Positions 43,301-52,571 are shown, counted from the first letter of the stretch. The stretch: 64,000 bases of DNA from Bacteroides sedimenti (GCF_040365225.1 NZ_AP028055.1:2108001-2172000), one strand, 5' to 3'. Numbers and translations are program-made. Notes: generated by a model from the letters alone, not told the origin.

Positions 43301-43343
43301 TATCCCGATAAAGCGATTAAATCTTTATCGGGATATTTATTTT
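43301..43343 (+). terminator. Intrinsic terminator after trxB
   Basis: TATCCCGATAAAG (43301-43313) pairs perfectly with CTTTATCGGGATA (43323-43335), followed by a T-rich tract. Confidence 0.93.
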
Positions 43344-43433
43344 TAATACAAAATTACTTACTTTGTGATTTTAATGCTTTTTATACCGACTTATTTATGA
43401 AATAACTAACAGTTTATCTAATTCGTATAGATT

Positions 43434-46265
43434 ATGAAACATTTATTTAAGAGCTTATTTGCTGCTGCATTATTATTCTGCGCAGGCATGACTTTCGCTC
43501 AGCAACAAATGCCTTCTATCCCTGTTGACAAAAATGTCAGAGTCGGGAAGTTAGAAAATGGACTAACCTACTACATCCGTAAAAATACTACTACGGAAAA
43601 AAGAGCCGACTTTTTCATTGCTCAGAAAGTAGGATCTATTCTTGAAGAACCACAGCAAAGAGGGCTGGCACACTTCCTGGAACACATGGCCTTTAACGGG
43701 ACAAAGAATTTCCCGGGAACAGAAAAAGGTCTGGGTGTAAAAGAGTGGTGCGAAACAGTGGGAATAAAATTCGGTACCAATCTTAATGCATATACAAGCA
43801 TGGAAGAGACGGTGTATAACATATCAAATGCACCTGTTACACGTGATGGAATAATAGACTCATGTCTGCTGATTTTGCACGACTGGTCGAACGACCTGTT
43901 GCTTACCGACAAGGAGATTGACAAGGAACGTGGTGTGATTCACGAAGAGTGGCGCTCAAGAAGTTCTTCATGGCTTCGTTTGATGGAAAAGGCATTGCCC
44001 GTAATGTTTGCAGGTAGCAAATATTCTGATTGTCTGCCAATCGGTACCATGGAGGTAATTGATAACTTCAAGTATAAATCACTTCGTGATTATTATGAAA
44101 AATGGTATCGTCCCGATCTTCAGGCTATCATTGTAGTTGGTGATGTTGACGTAGATGCCATCGAAGCTAAAATAAAGAGACTCTTTGCCGATGTGCCTAA
44201 ACCGGTGAATCCGGCAAAACGCATCTATTATCCTGTAGAAAATAACAAGGAACCTATCGTGGTAATTGGGAAGGATAAAGAACAGACCAACATTGAGGTT
44301 ACGGTATTCAATAAACACGAAGCATTCCCTGATTCTTTAAAGAACAGCATCGCCTACATGGCATTATTATATGCCAAAAATATGATTGGTTCCATGCTGA
44401 ACACCCGTCTGGAGGAACTTAAACAAAGTGCAACCCCTCCTTTTATTGAAGCATATACTTATGATGGCAACTTCAGTATTGCTAAAACCAAAGATGCATT
44501 TACCGGAGTAACAGACTGTAAGGAAGATGGAGTTGAAACAGCATTAAGCACCTTGCTTCGTGAAATAGAGAGAGCCGGCCGGTTTGGATTCACAGAATCG
44601 GAATATGCACGTGCAAAAGCCGAATTCCTAACTGAGATGGAATCAGAGTACAACGAACGGAACAAAAAGAAGAATAACGAATACATCAGACAGTACGTAT
44701 CAAACTTTACGGAAAATGAACCAATACCAAGCATCGAGGATGAGTATAGCCTGATGAATCAGATCGCTCCCAACATGCCACTCAGCGCAATCAACGATTT
44801 GATGAAATCATATCTATCCGACTCCAATCAGGTAGTTACACTCTTCGGACCGGATAAGGAAGGGCTGGTATATCCTTCAAAAGAACAAATTATCAACATT
44901 CTGAAAAATGTCAAGAAGGAGGAACTTACAGCATACGTAGACAAGGTGTCTAACGAGCCTCTCATTCCGGTAATGCCAAAACCTGGAAAGATTGTATCAA
45001 CCAAAGAGAATACCATCTATGGCACTACTACGCTTAAACTATCAAACGGAGTGAAAGTTGTGGTGAAGAAGACCGATTTCAAAGCTGACGAAATCAATAT
45101 GAAAGGGTTCAGCCTCGGTGGTAACTCATTGATGCCTGACTCTGAAATAATAAACATCTCGACAATGAACGATGTTATTCACCTGGGTGGTTTAGGAAAC
45201 TTCAGCGAGTTAAACCTGCAGAAAGCATTAGCAGGTAAAAAGGCTTCGGCATCTTCCTATGTATCAACAAACGTTGAAGGAATAAAAGGTAGCTGTACTC
45301 CAAAAGATCTGGAAACAATGCTACAGCTTACCTACCTGTCATTTACCGCTCCGAGAATGGATGCAGATGCTTTCGCTTCGTACAAGACACGCACAAAAGC
45401 AACTCTTCTGAACCAGGAAGCAAATCCGATGACTGCATTCAGCGACTCTGTAACTTATGCACTTTACGGTAAGCACCCCAGAGCCATACGCCTCAAGACT
45501 GACATGATTGATCAGATTGATTATCAGAAAATTATTGCTCTTTACAAGGAACGTTTCAAAGATGCAAGCGATTTCACCTTTATGTTTGTTGGTAACATCG
45601 ATTTGAATAAAGCTAAGCCATTATTTGAACAATACTTGGGCTCACTGCCATCCATCAACCGAAAGGAGACTTTCAAAGATACGAAAATGGATATTCGTAA
45701 AGGTCAATACACAAATGTATTCCCAAAGAAACAGGAGACTCCGAAAGCTACGGTATTTGCTCTCTATAACGGAAAATGCAAGTATACTGCCGAAAATGAC
45801 ATTAAGATGAGTATACTTAGCCAGATAATGAGCATTGTATATACCGAAAAAGTACGTGAAGAAGAAGGAGGAACTTATGGAGTAAGCGTATATGGAAACC
45901 TCAAGAAGTACCCTAAAGAAGAATTCACTCTGGAGATTTTCTTCAACACAGACCCTGCCAAGAAAGATAAGCTGACAAAGATTATCTTCAATGAGATTGA
46001 CAACATCTCACAGAATGGCCCGTCAGAGGTGAACCTGGCTAAGGTGAAAGAGTATATGTTGAAAAAATACAAAGAAAACCTGAAAGAAAATACTTATTGG
46101 TTAAATAACCTGGACGAGTATTTCTATACCGGAGTAGACATTTACACAAATTATGAAGCAATGGTGAACAAAATCACAGCTAAAGATCTTCAGATGTTTG
46201 CTAAAGAACTGTTCGGTCAGAAAAATCAGATAGAAGTAACCATGACCTCTCCTGATACAAAATAA
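43434..46265 (+). CDS. M16-family zinc metalloprotease
   Basis: A 943-residue exported protease with a signal peptide (about 1-22, ending TFAQ). The first M16 unit contains the inverted zinc motif HFLEH (residues 80-84) and the downstream Glu in an ERGVIHEEW segment. The second half (about 510-943) is an inactive M16-like unit with EEGGTYGVSVYGN near 800. The double-unit layout fits pitrilysin-type enzymes that degrade small peptides, here in the periplasm or at the outer membrane. It stands alone between terminators. Confidence 0.95.
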   Translation: MKHLFKSLFAAALLFCAGMTFAQQQMPSIPVDKNVRVGKLENGLTYYIRKNTTTEKRADFFIAQKVGSILEEPQQRGLAHFLEHMAFNGTKNFPGTEKGLGVKEWCETVGIKFGTNLNAYTSMEETVYNISNAPVTRDGIIDSCLLILHDWSNDLLLTDKEIDKERGVIHEEWRSRSSSWLRLMEKALPVMFAGSKYSDCLPIGTMEVIDNFKYKSLRDYYEKWYRPDLQAIIVVGDVDVDAIEAKIKRLFADVPKPVNPAKRIYYPVENNKEPIVVIGKDKEQTNIEVTVFNKHEAFPDSLKNSIAYMALLYAKNMIGSMLNTRLEELKQSATPPFIEAYTYDGNFSIAKTKDAFTGVTDCKEDGVETALSTLLREIERAGRFGFTESEYARAKAEFLTEMESEYNERNKKKNNEYIRQYVSNFTENEPIPSIEDEYSLMNQIAPNMPLSAINDLMKSYLSDSNQVVTLFGPDKEGLVYPSKEQIINILKNVKKEELTAYVDKVSNEPLIPVMPKPGKIVSTKENTIYGTTTLKLSNGVKVVVKKTDFKADEINMKGFSLGGNSLMPDSEIINISTMNDVIHLGGLGNFSELNLQKALAGKKASASSYVSTNVEGIKGSCTPKDLETMLQLTYLSFTAPRMDADAFASYKTRTKATLLNQEANPMTAFSDSVTYALYGKHPRAIRLKTDMIDQIDYQKIIALYKERFKDASDFTFMFVGNIDLNKAKPLFEQYLGSLPSINRKETFKDTKMDIRKGQYTNVFPKKQETPKATVFALYNGKCKYTAENDIKMSILSQIMSIVYTEKVREEEGGTYGVSVYGNLKKYPKEEFTLEIFFNTDPAKKDKLTKIIFNEIDNISQNGPSEVNLAKVKEYMLKKYKENLKENTYWLNNLDEYFYTGVDIYTNYEAMVNKITAKDLQMFAKELFGQKNQIEVTMTSPDTK

Positions 46266-46277
46266 CAACTAATTTCA

Positions 46278-46325
46278 GAAAGAGGGACAGGAGTTTTGAC
46301 AGAAACTACTCCCCTCTTTCTTTTT
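46278..46325 (+). terminator. Intrinsic terminator after the M16 protease gene
   Basis: GAAAGAGGG (46278-46286) pairs with CCCTCTTTC (46312-46320), with an inner AGTTT/AAACT stem, then a T-run. It overlaps a possible N-terminal extension of the next ORF and so supports that gene starting at 46344. Confidence 0.85.
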
Positions 46326-46343
46326 ACCATAAAACCATTACTT

Positions 46344-47825
46344 ATGCTTTTACTGGAATTACGGAAACATGCCCGACTGGCAGCAAAACGTCACCCGATG
46401 TTCGAGAAGAACAAGTTCGGTAAGTTTTTTATGTATTTCATGAAACTCTTCTGGGCCGGGTATTTTATTTTCTTCGGTATACTATTCGGGATGGGACTTT
46501 CGGAAGATAATATCGTTATGGAGCCATATCATATTTTCAACAAAGGAATTCTGATTATCCTGATAATTGATTTTCTGCTTCGTTTTATTTTTCAGAAGCC
46601 CCCTACTCAAGAGATAAAACAATACCTCTTGCTTCCTATAAAAAGAAACAAGCTACTTAACATCCTCCTTCTTAAATCGGGAGCCGACGGCTACAATGCA
46701 TTCTGGCTTTTTATGGTTGTACCGTTTGCTTTTATCACAATCTTAAAATATTACGGAATAACAGGAGTTATCACCTACTGCTTTGGGATTTATCTGTTGA
46801 TGATTCTTAATAATTACTGGTATCTGCTGTGTCGTACGTTGATTAACGAAAAAACGATATTTGTGCTGATTCCAATCATCTTTTATTCTTTACTGGGAGT
46901 AGCAGAGTTTGTGTTGGAACATCGCATCAGCACCTTTACAATGAATCTGGGCGAGATGTTTATCATGAGCAAACCACTTGCATTTCTGGGTGTTCTGGTT
47001 GCTATAGCCCTAATGGCATGGATTAACCGCGTTATAATGGTTCGTAACCTTTATGCCGAACTCTCCAAGTTAGAAGACACCAAGGTGAAACGGGTGTCGG
47101 AATACAAATTCCTGGAACGTTACGGAGAGGTGGGCGAGTACTTCCGCCTTGAACTAAAATTGCTATTCCGCAACAAGAGAACAAAATCAATGTTTCGCAT
47201 GGGATGTTTCCTTATTATAATGCTTACTGCCATGCTTTTCACCCCATCATACGAAGGAGCCTTTGGCAAAAGTTTTGTGGGAATATACAATTTCGCCATT
47301 CTGGGAATATTGATGCTGACTCAGATTATGAGCTTTGAAGGAAATTATCTGGACGGACTCATGAGCCGCAAGGAGTCTATCTACAACCTGCTGAGAGCTA
47401 AATACTATTTTTATAGCTTTGCTGTGATTGTACCATTTATCCTGATGATTCCTGTTATTGTAATGGGAAAAATATCCTTGCTCACAGCATTTTCATATGC
47501 TTTGTTTACCACAGGGTTTATCTACTTCATCATTCTTCAGTTGGCAGTTTACAATAATAAAACCACCCCTTTGAACGAATCGCTGATAGGTCGCCAGTCA
47601 ACCGGCACCGGTTTCCAAAGTATCATCAGCCTGCTATCGTTCGGTATTCCCATGCTAGTAATCAATCTCTTAAGAATCACACTGGGCGAACCTGCCAGTC
47701 TTTGGGTATTATTAATTATCGGAATAGCATTTACATGCACGTCCAACATCTGGATTAAAAACATATATGTACGCTTCATGAAAAGAAGATATAAGAATAT
47801 GGAAGGTTTCCGCGACACGAAATAA
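46344..47825 (+). CDS. DUF5687-family multi-pass membrane protein (ABC permease-like)
   Basis: A 493-residue protein with about ten to twelve hydrophobic helices, beginning MLLLELRKHARLAAKRHPMF. It matches the Bacteroidetes DUF5687 family in my recollection. The cytoplasmic ABC ATPase gene 51 bp downstream suggests that it is the membrane part of an ABC-2-like exporter. The substrate is unknown. The frame is open to 46296, but the extension overlaps the preceding terminator, so the ATG at 46344 is used. Confidence 0.82.
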   Translation: MLLLELRKHARLAAKRHPMFEKNKFGKFFMYFMKLFWAGYFIFFGILFGMGLSEDNIVMEPYHIFNKGILIILIIDFLLRFIFQKPPTQEIKQYLLLPIKRNKLLNILLLKSGADGYNAFWLFMVVPFAFITILKYYGITGVITYCFGIYLLMILNNYWYLLCRTLINEKTIFVLIPIIFYSLLGVAEFVLEHRISTFTMNLGEMFIMSKPLAFLGVLVAIALMAWINRVIMVRNLYAELSKLEDTKVKRVSEYKFLERYGEVGEYFRLELKLLFRNKRTKSMFRMGCFLIIMLTAMLFTPSYEGAFGKSFVGIYNFAILGILMLTQIMSFEGNYLDGLMSRKESIYNLLRAKYYFYSFAVIVPFILMIPVIVMGKISLLTAFSYALFTTGFIYFIILQLAVYNNKTTPLNESLIGRQSTGTGFQSIISLLSFGIPMLVINLLRITLGEPASLWVLLIIGIAFTCTSNIWIKNIYVRFMKRRYKNMEGFRDTK

Positions 47826-47876
47826 ACCAGAACATTTTCTTTTTCATGAATAAATTTATTTTAAAACAATTGTAAT

Positions 47877-48584
47877 ATGGCAACAATATCAATCAATAAT
47901 TTACAGAAAAGCTTCGGAGAAAAAAGAGCTGTCGATATAGAGAACTATACAATTAACGAAGGAGAGATACTAGGACTTGTAGGTAACAACGGAGCCGGAA
48001 AAACCACTTTCTTCCGTTTGATTCTCGATCTGCTGAAGGCAGACAACGGAACGGCTCATATAAACGAAATAAATACCTGTGAAAGCGAAGAGTGGAAAAA
48101 CATAACGGGTGCATTCATTGACGACAGTTTCCTGATTGATTACCTCACTCCGGAAGAGTATTTTTACTTTATCGGGAAAATGTACGGACTAAAAAAGGAA
48201 GAGGTCGATGAACGATTACAGCCATTCGAACGTTTTATGAACGGAGAGGTTGTAGGACAAAAGAAGTATATCCGTAACTACTCAGCCGGAAACAAGCAGA
48301 AAATAGGTATTATCTCTGCTTTGATTCATCAGCCTCAGCTGCTGATTTTGGATGAGCCGTTCAACTTCCTTGACCCCAGTTCTCAATCCATCATCAAACA
48401 CGTTCTGAGAGATTACAACCAGCAGACCGGTGCCACCATCCTGATTTCAAGTCATAACCTGAATCACACCACCGACATCTGTCCCCGGATTGCATTGCTC
48501 GAAAACGGAAAGATTATCCGCGACATCAACAATACGGACAATTCGGCAGTGAAGGAACTGGAAGATTATTTCAATGTGGATTAA
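47877..48584 (+). CDS. ABC transporter ATP-binding protein
   Basis: A 235-residue ATPase with Walker A (GLVGNNGAGKTTFFRL, about 33-48), an atypical signature (YSAGNKQKIGIISAL), Walker B (LLILDEPFNFLDP) and an H-loop His in SSHNLNHTTDI. It resembles ATPases of ABC-2 exporters, such as NatA/CcmA-like proteins. Paired with the DUF5687 membrane protein just upstream. Confidence 0.93.
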   Translation: MATISINNLQKSFGEKRAVDIENYTINEGEILGLVGNNGAGKTTFFRLILDLLKADNGTAHINEINTCESEEWKNITGAFIDDSFLIDYLTPEEYFYFIGKMYGLKKEEVDERLQPFERFMNGEVVGQKKYIRNYSAGNKQKIGIISALIHQPQLLILDEPFNFLDPSSQSIIKHVLRDYNQQTGATILISSHNLNHTTDICPRIALLENGKIIRDINNTDNSAVKELEDYFNVD

Positions 48585-48713
48585 GCTATTCGCACATATC
48601 GGATGAATAAGTGAGTTAATTATCCATTTTAGAAAATAAAGGCTATTAGTCAGCTGATTATGCGGAGAAAATAAAGAATTACCGAAAACTGAATTATAAG
48701 TAACTAAAACATC

Positions 48714-49598
48714 ATGAAAAAACTAATCACACTTGCCTGCATCCTGCTCTTTGCATCTTCTGCAAACGCACAGTTGCTATGGAAAGTATCCGGCAATGGA
48801 CTTAAAAATCCTTCCTATCTTTTCGGCACTCACCACCTGGCTCCTCTTTCCGTTCTGGATAAAGTACCAGGCTATAAAGAGGCTTTCGGTGCAACCACAC
48901 AGGTTGTTGGCGAGGTAATTATGAAAGATCTCCAATCTCCCGATAACATGCAGAAAATGCAGAAAGCTATTCTTATATCAAACGATACCACTGCACAGAT
49001 GCTTTTCACAGAAAAAGAGCAGGAAATGATAAACTGTTTTATAAAACCGACTTTAGGATTCGACCTTAACCAGGTTCCCAAGCTGAAACCATCCTTCATC
49101 TGCGCCATGACATCAGTTACTATTATTCGCAAGTCACTTCCGGGATACAATCCAAATGAACAACTGGACGGTTATTTTCAGACTAAGGGAGAAGAAACTG
49201 GAAAAAAAGTTTCGGCATTGGAAGATATTGATTTTCAACTAAAACTAATGTACGATTCACAATCTCTTAAAAGACAGGCAAAACTACTGGTATGTTCGTT
49301 GAGTGATACTATTAAACTTGTAAAACAGGCAAAAGATCTGAACAATGCTTACCTCTCTTTCGATCTGAAAAAAATGATTCAATTGTCGGAAGAGAGAGAC
49401 GGCACCAGCTGCGACCCTCTTCCGGGAGAATTTGAAGCACTGCTTGAATATAGAAACAAGGACTGGGCAACCAAGCTTCCTGCCATCATGAAAGAAGCAT
49501 CTACCTTTATCGCTGTAGGTGCATTGCACCTGCCGGGAAAAGCAGGCCTGATTGCCTTACTCAAGAAACAGGGTTACAAGGTTGAACCGATGAAATAA
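48714..49598 (+). CDS. TraB/GumN-family protein
   Basis: A 294-residue exported protein with a signal peptide (about 1-20, ending ANAQ). The family start LLWKVSGNGLKNPSYLFGTHH includes the conserved GTxH, and the C-terminal FIAVGALHLPGKAGLIALL carries the conserved GAxHL motif. These TIKI/TraB-like conserved His and Glu residues suggest a metal-dependent peptidase-like enzyme. The substrate is unknown. Single gene followed by a strong terminator. Confidence 0.93.
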   Translation: MKKLITLACILLFASSANAQLLWKVSGNGLKNPSYLFGTHHLAPLSVLDKVPGYKEAFGATTQVVGEVIMKDLQSPDNMQKMQKAILISNDTTAQMLFTEKEQEMINCFIKPTLGFDLNQVPKLKPSFICAMTSVTIIRKSLPGYNPNEQLDGYFQTKGEETGKKVSALEDIDFQLKLMYDSQSLKRQAKLLVCSLSDTIKLVKQAKDLNNAYLSFDLKKMIQLSEERDGTSCDPLPGEFEALLEYRNKDWATKLPAIMKEASTFIAVGALHLPGKAGLIALLKKQGYKVEPMK

Positions 49599-49627
49599 AA
49601 ACAACCCCGAAAATTGAAACCCCACAT

Positions 49628-49681
49628 AGCTGCCCTCGTCACGACTTCTTACAGAACCGTGGCGAGGGCAGCTTCTTTTTT
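49628..49681 (+). terminator. Strong intrinsic terminator after the TraB/GumN gene
   Basis: AGCTGCCCTCG (49628-49638) pairs with CGAGGGCAGCT (49663-49673), with an inner CACG/CGTG extension, followed by T-run. Confidence 0.93.
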
Positions 49682-49731
49682 GCAGTCGACGCCGTTCATC
49701 CGGAATCCTTCGCCATGAATTAAAACGATCT

Positions 49732-49803
49732 TGTACAAAAGAATGCATTGTTCTGTACAAAAGAAAACAATCTTCTGTACAAAAGAATCTATTCTTCTGT
49801 ACA
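49732..49803. repeat. Phased TGTACA array, copy 2 (4 units, 22-bp period)
   Basis: TGTACA starts at 49732, 49754, 49776 and 49798, exactly 22 bp apart. The first three are followed by AAAAGAA. The DNA between sites forms a second dyad of the kind AAAAGAATctATTCTTcT. The array has the same period and copy number as the one at 7642-7713. Confidence 0.88.
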
Positions 49804-49912
49804 AGAACTTACTACTCAAAAGAGATGAGTTATAAAACTACTCCGAGGGACGCATAAGAAGACTTTTTTGGAAACACATGATGCATTAATGCCGGTGTAC
49901 TCTCTTGCCCAT

Positions 49913-50010
49913 GAAACGGTTTCGATATTTCATTTGCAACCGTCTTTTTTACTTCAACATGGCGTTTTACATCGCTGAAAACTGTCTCAATGTTTCATTC
50001 GAAGAAACAT
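49913..50010. repeat. GAAAC-type dyads
   Basis: GAAACGGTTTC at 49913-49923 is palindromic, and ATGTTTC (49990-49996) with GAAACAT (50004-50010) is a perfect 7-bp inverted repeat with a 7-nt spacer. They lie between the TGTACA array and the GTGACTT palindrome. Confidence 0.5.
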
Positions 50011-50059
50011 GGAGCCTGAACCTACCCCACCCCATTTCCCCATATAATTGATTTAAAAA

Positions 50060-50235
50060 AGTCGCGCAGTCACGCAAGTCACGCAAAAACAACGTATCAA
50101 TCTGATTATGTGACACTTGCAAGGTGCGTGACTTCTGCGTGACTTCTTTTATCTCACGCAGAAGTCACGCACCCCACACAACACTGATTACCAATCAATT
50201 ACAATCATTTCGCGCGACTTGCGTGACTTGTGTTA
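50060..50235. repeat. Nested AGTCACGCA / TGCGTGACT inverted repeats
   Basis: Two direct AGTCACGCA units abut at 50068-50085, preceded by a variant AGTCGCGC. In the centre, a 20-bp perfect inverted repeat (50123-50142 with 50154-50173, 11-nt loop) contains two GCGTGACTT-like units per arm. The right edge (50211-50235) has TGCGTGACT plus degenerate copies in opposite orientation to the left edge. The whole block is thus an imperfect palindrome made from one 9-mer. Confidence 0.85.
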
Positions 50236-50407
50236 CTTTTTGAAATTACTTTTATAGGGAGAATGATGGGCTGGTAAAGCAAAAGGCTTGGGATGGGTTT
50301 TAAAGATGCTTTTTGATTCAGGTGGCATAATTACAAAACCCGAAAAGCAGAAAAGATGAAAGAAGAACTCATTTAATCATCTGAATGCCATAAAATTCAC
50401 AAAATAA

Positions 50408-50439
50408 ATTTGCTGGATTAAAATAGAATCAGTAATTTT
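50408..50439 (+). promoter_or_regulatory. Promoter of rplU-rpmA
   Basis: TTTG at 50408-50411, a 20-bp spacer and TAATTTTG at 50432-50439 closely match the Bacteroides consensus. The predicted leader is about 84 nt. Confidence 0.7.
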
Positions 50440-50529
50440 GTGCCCTGATTATTCCGCGTTAAGGTAAATAAGTGAGATTAAGTGATTAAGATCCACCTTC
50501 CGGAGAGAACCTGTATAACATTATAACAG

Positions 50530-50847
50530 ATGTACGTAATTGTAGAAATTAACGGCCAGCAGTTCAAAGCAGAAGCTGGAAAAAAAATGTATGTTCACCA
50601 CATACAAGAAGCTGAAAACGGTGCTACTGTCGAATTCGACAAAGTATTGCTAGTAGACAAAGATGGCGTAGTTACAGTTGGAGCTCCAACAGTAGAAGGC
50701 GCAAAAGTTGTTTGTGAAGTTGTATCTCACCTGGTAAAAGGTGATAAAGTAATCGTATTCCACAAGAAAAGAAGAAAAGGTTACAGAAAACGCAACGGTC
50801 ACCGTCAACAGTTTACAGAGTTAAATATCAAAGAAGTTGTAGCTTAA
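50530..50847 (+). CDS. rplU: 50S ribosomal protein L21
   Basis: A 105-residue protein with the whole L21 family pattern: MYVIVEINGQQFKAEAGKK at the start, the IVFHKKRRKGYRKRNGHRQ signature near residues 75-93 and a short C-terminal strand. L21 binds 23S rRNA and contacts L20 in the large subunit. It lies 21 bp before rpmA in the conserved L21-L27 pair. The long basic loop is intact. Confidence 0.98.
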   Translation: MYVIVEINGQQFKAEAGKKMYVHHIQEAENGATVEFDKVLLVDKDGVVTVGAPTVEGAKVVCEVVSHLVKGDKVIVFHKKRRKGYRKRNGHRQQFTELNIKEVVA

Positions 50848-50868
50848 TCAATTAAAATTTAAGAAGAA

Positions 50869-51135
50869 ATGGCACATAAGAAAGGTGTCGGTAGTTCTAA
50901 GAACGGCCGCGAATCACATAGCAAACGATTAGGCGTTAAAATATATGGTGGACAAGCTTGCAAAGCAGGTAACATCATTATTCGCCAAAGAGGAACAGAA
51001 CATCACCCAGGTTTGAACATCGGTATGGGTAAAGACCACACTTTGTTTGCATTGGTTGATGGTGTTGTAAGTTTCAAGAAAGGTAGAGAAAACCGTTCAT
51101 ACGTATCGGTAATCCCAGCTGAAGCAGAAGCGTAA
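50869..51135 (+). CDS. rpmA: 50S ribosomal protein L27
   Basis: An 88-residue protein with MAHKKGVGSSKNGRESHSKR at the N-terminus, which reaches the peptidyl transferase centre, and the GNIIIRQRGT segment. There is no N-terminal leader of the type cleaved in Firmicutes, as expected. It is co-transcribed with rplU and ends at a good terminator. Confidence 0.98.
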   Translation: MAHKKGVGSSKNGRESHSKRLGVKIYGGQACKAGNIIIRQRGTEHHPGLNIGMGKDHTLFALVDGVVSFKKGRENRSYVSVIPAEAEA

Positions 51136-51163
51136 ACAAAGAGATTATCTCAAATCAATACAG

Positions 51164-51199
51164 AAGTTCCCGTGACAGATAGTCGCGGGAACTTTTTTT
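51164..51199 (+). terminator. Intrinsic terminator after rpmA
   Basis: AAGTTCCCGTGAC pairs with GTCGCGGGAACTT (one mismatch) around a 5-nt loop, followed by seven T. Confidence 0.92.
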
Positions 51200-51252
51200 A
51201 TTAATATCGGGTATTAGCCAAAATAGAAATAACATCTTATCCGATTTTTATT

Positions 51253-51260
51253 TATCTTTG
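51253..51260 (+). promoter_or_regulatory. -7 box upstream of serS
   Basis: TATCTTTG matches TAnnTTTG, 36 bp before the ATG. Confidence 0.55.
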
Positions 51261-51296
51261 TGGCTCTTAACGAAAAAACAAAAAACTGTATAAGAT

Positions 51297-52571
51297 ATGC
51301 TTACACTTAAAGTTATTACAGAAAAGACCGATGAAGTTCTTCGTGGTCTGGAAAAGAAACACTTTAAAGGCGCACAAGAAGCCATTGACAAAGTGCTGGA
51401 GTTAGACAAGAAAAGACGTGCCGCACAAAACGAACTGGACAAGAATCTTGCCGAAGTTAACGCCCTATCAAAATCCATCGGTAAACTGATGAAGGAAGGG
51501 AATAAAGAAGAAGCTGAATCGGCACGCGCAAAAGTAAGCGAAATCAAAGAAGGAAATAAAGCACTGGAAGCGGCCATGAACGAAGCGGCCGAAGAGCTTC
51601 AGACACTTCTTTGCACTATCCCTAACCTACCCCACGAATCTGTGCCCGAAGGCTATGGCGCCGAGGACAACAAGGTGGAGAAAATGGGAGGTGTAACACC
51701 CCAACTGGCAACAGATGCGGTTCCCCACTGGGATCTTTGCAAAAAATATGACCTGATCGACTTTGAACTGGGTGTTAAAATCACCGGAGCAGGATTCCCT
51801 GTTTACAAAGGAAAAGGTGCCCGCATGCAAAGAGCACTGATCAACTTCTTCCTCGACGAAGCCCGCGAAGCCGGTTACCTCGAAATTCAGCCACCGTATG
51901 TGGTTAACGCCGCTTCCGGTTACGGTACCGGACAGTTGCCCGACAAAGAGGGACAGATGTATCATGCCAACGAGGACGATCTTTACCTGATTCCTACTGC
52001 CGAAGTTCCTGTAACAAACATCTACCGCGATGTGATTCTTTCAGAAAGCGAACTGCCGGTTATGAACTGTGCATATTCTGCTTGTTTCCGCCGCGAAGCA
52101 GGTTCATACGGAAAAGATGTACGCGGGCTGAACCGCCTGCATCAGTTCGATAAAGTGGAAATTGTACGCATCGATAAGCCCGAGCACTCTTACGAATCAC
52201 TGAAAGAGATGATTGCTCATGTTGAAAATCTGGTAAATAAATTAGAACTTCCTTATCGTATTCTTCGTCTTTGCGGAGGCGATATGAGCTTCACATCGGC
52301 CATTACATTCGACTTTGAGGTATATTCGGCCGCACAAGAACGCTGGTTGGAGGTTAGCTCGGTATCTAATTTTGAATCATACCAAGCCAACCGTTTGAAA
52401 TGCCGCTATCGTTCAGGAGAAAAGAAGACTGAACTTTGCCACACACTCAATGGTAGCGCGCTTGCCTTGCCACGTATTATGGCAGCTCTGCTCGAAAATA
52501 ATCAAACCTCTGAAGGCATCCGCATACCAAAAGCGTTGGTTCCATACACAGGGTTCGACATCATCGACTGA
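51297..52571 (+). CDS. serS: Seryl-tRNA synthetase
   Basis: A 424-residue class II aminoacyl-tRNA synthetase. The N-terminal ~110 residues form the long antiparallel coiled coil that grips the tRNA(Ser) variable arm. The catalytic domain follows with motif 2 (ACFRREAGSYGKDVRGL), LHQFDKVE and motif 3 (LNGSALALPRIMAALLEN). Length is normal. It is a single gene with its own -7 box and terminator. Confidence 0.98.
   Translation: MLTLKVITEKTDEVLRGLEKKHFKGAQEAIDKVLELDKKRRAAQNELDKNLAEVNALSKSIGKLMKEGNKEEAESARAKVSEIKEGNKALEAAMNEAAEELQTLLCTIPNLPHESVPEGYGAEDNKVEKMGGVTPQLATDAVPHWDLCKKYDLIDFELGVKITGAGFPVYKGKGARMQRALINFFLDEAREAGYLEIQPPYVVNAASGYGTGQLPDKEGQMYHANEDDLYLIPTAEVPVTNIYRDVILSESELPVMNCAYSACFRREAGSYGKDVRGLNRLHQFDKVEIVRIDKPEHSYESLKEMIAHVENLVNKLELPYRILRLCGGDMSFTSAITFDFEVYSAAQERWLEVSSVSNFESYQANRLKCRYRSGEKKTELCHTLNGSALALPRIMAALLENNQTSEGIRIPKALVPYTGFDIID

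Larger units (their letters stand above)
49599..50529. other. Intergenic repeat island between the traB-like gene and rplU
   Basis: About 930 bp without a coding ORF. In order it contains a terminator (49628-49681), a 22-bp phased TGTACA array (49732-49803), two GAAAC-type dyads (49913-49923 and 49990-50010), a nested set of AGTCACGCA/TGCGTGACT repeats with a 20-bp perfect palindrome (50060-50235), and the rplU promoter (50408-50439). Confidence 0.75.

Noticed and set aside
46296..46343. N-terminal extension of the DUF5687 protein
   Set aside because: The 16 extra codons overlap the right arm and T-run of the M16 gene terminator; the ATG at 46344 gives the expected membrane-protein start.
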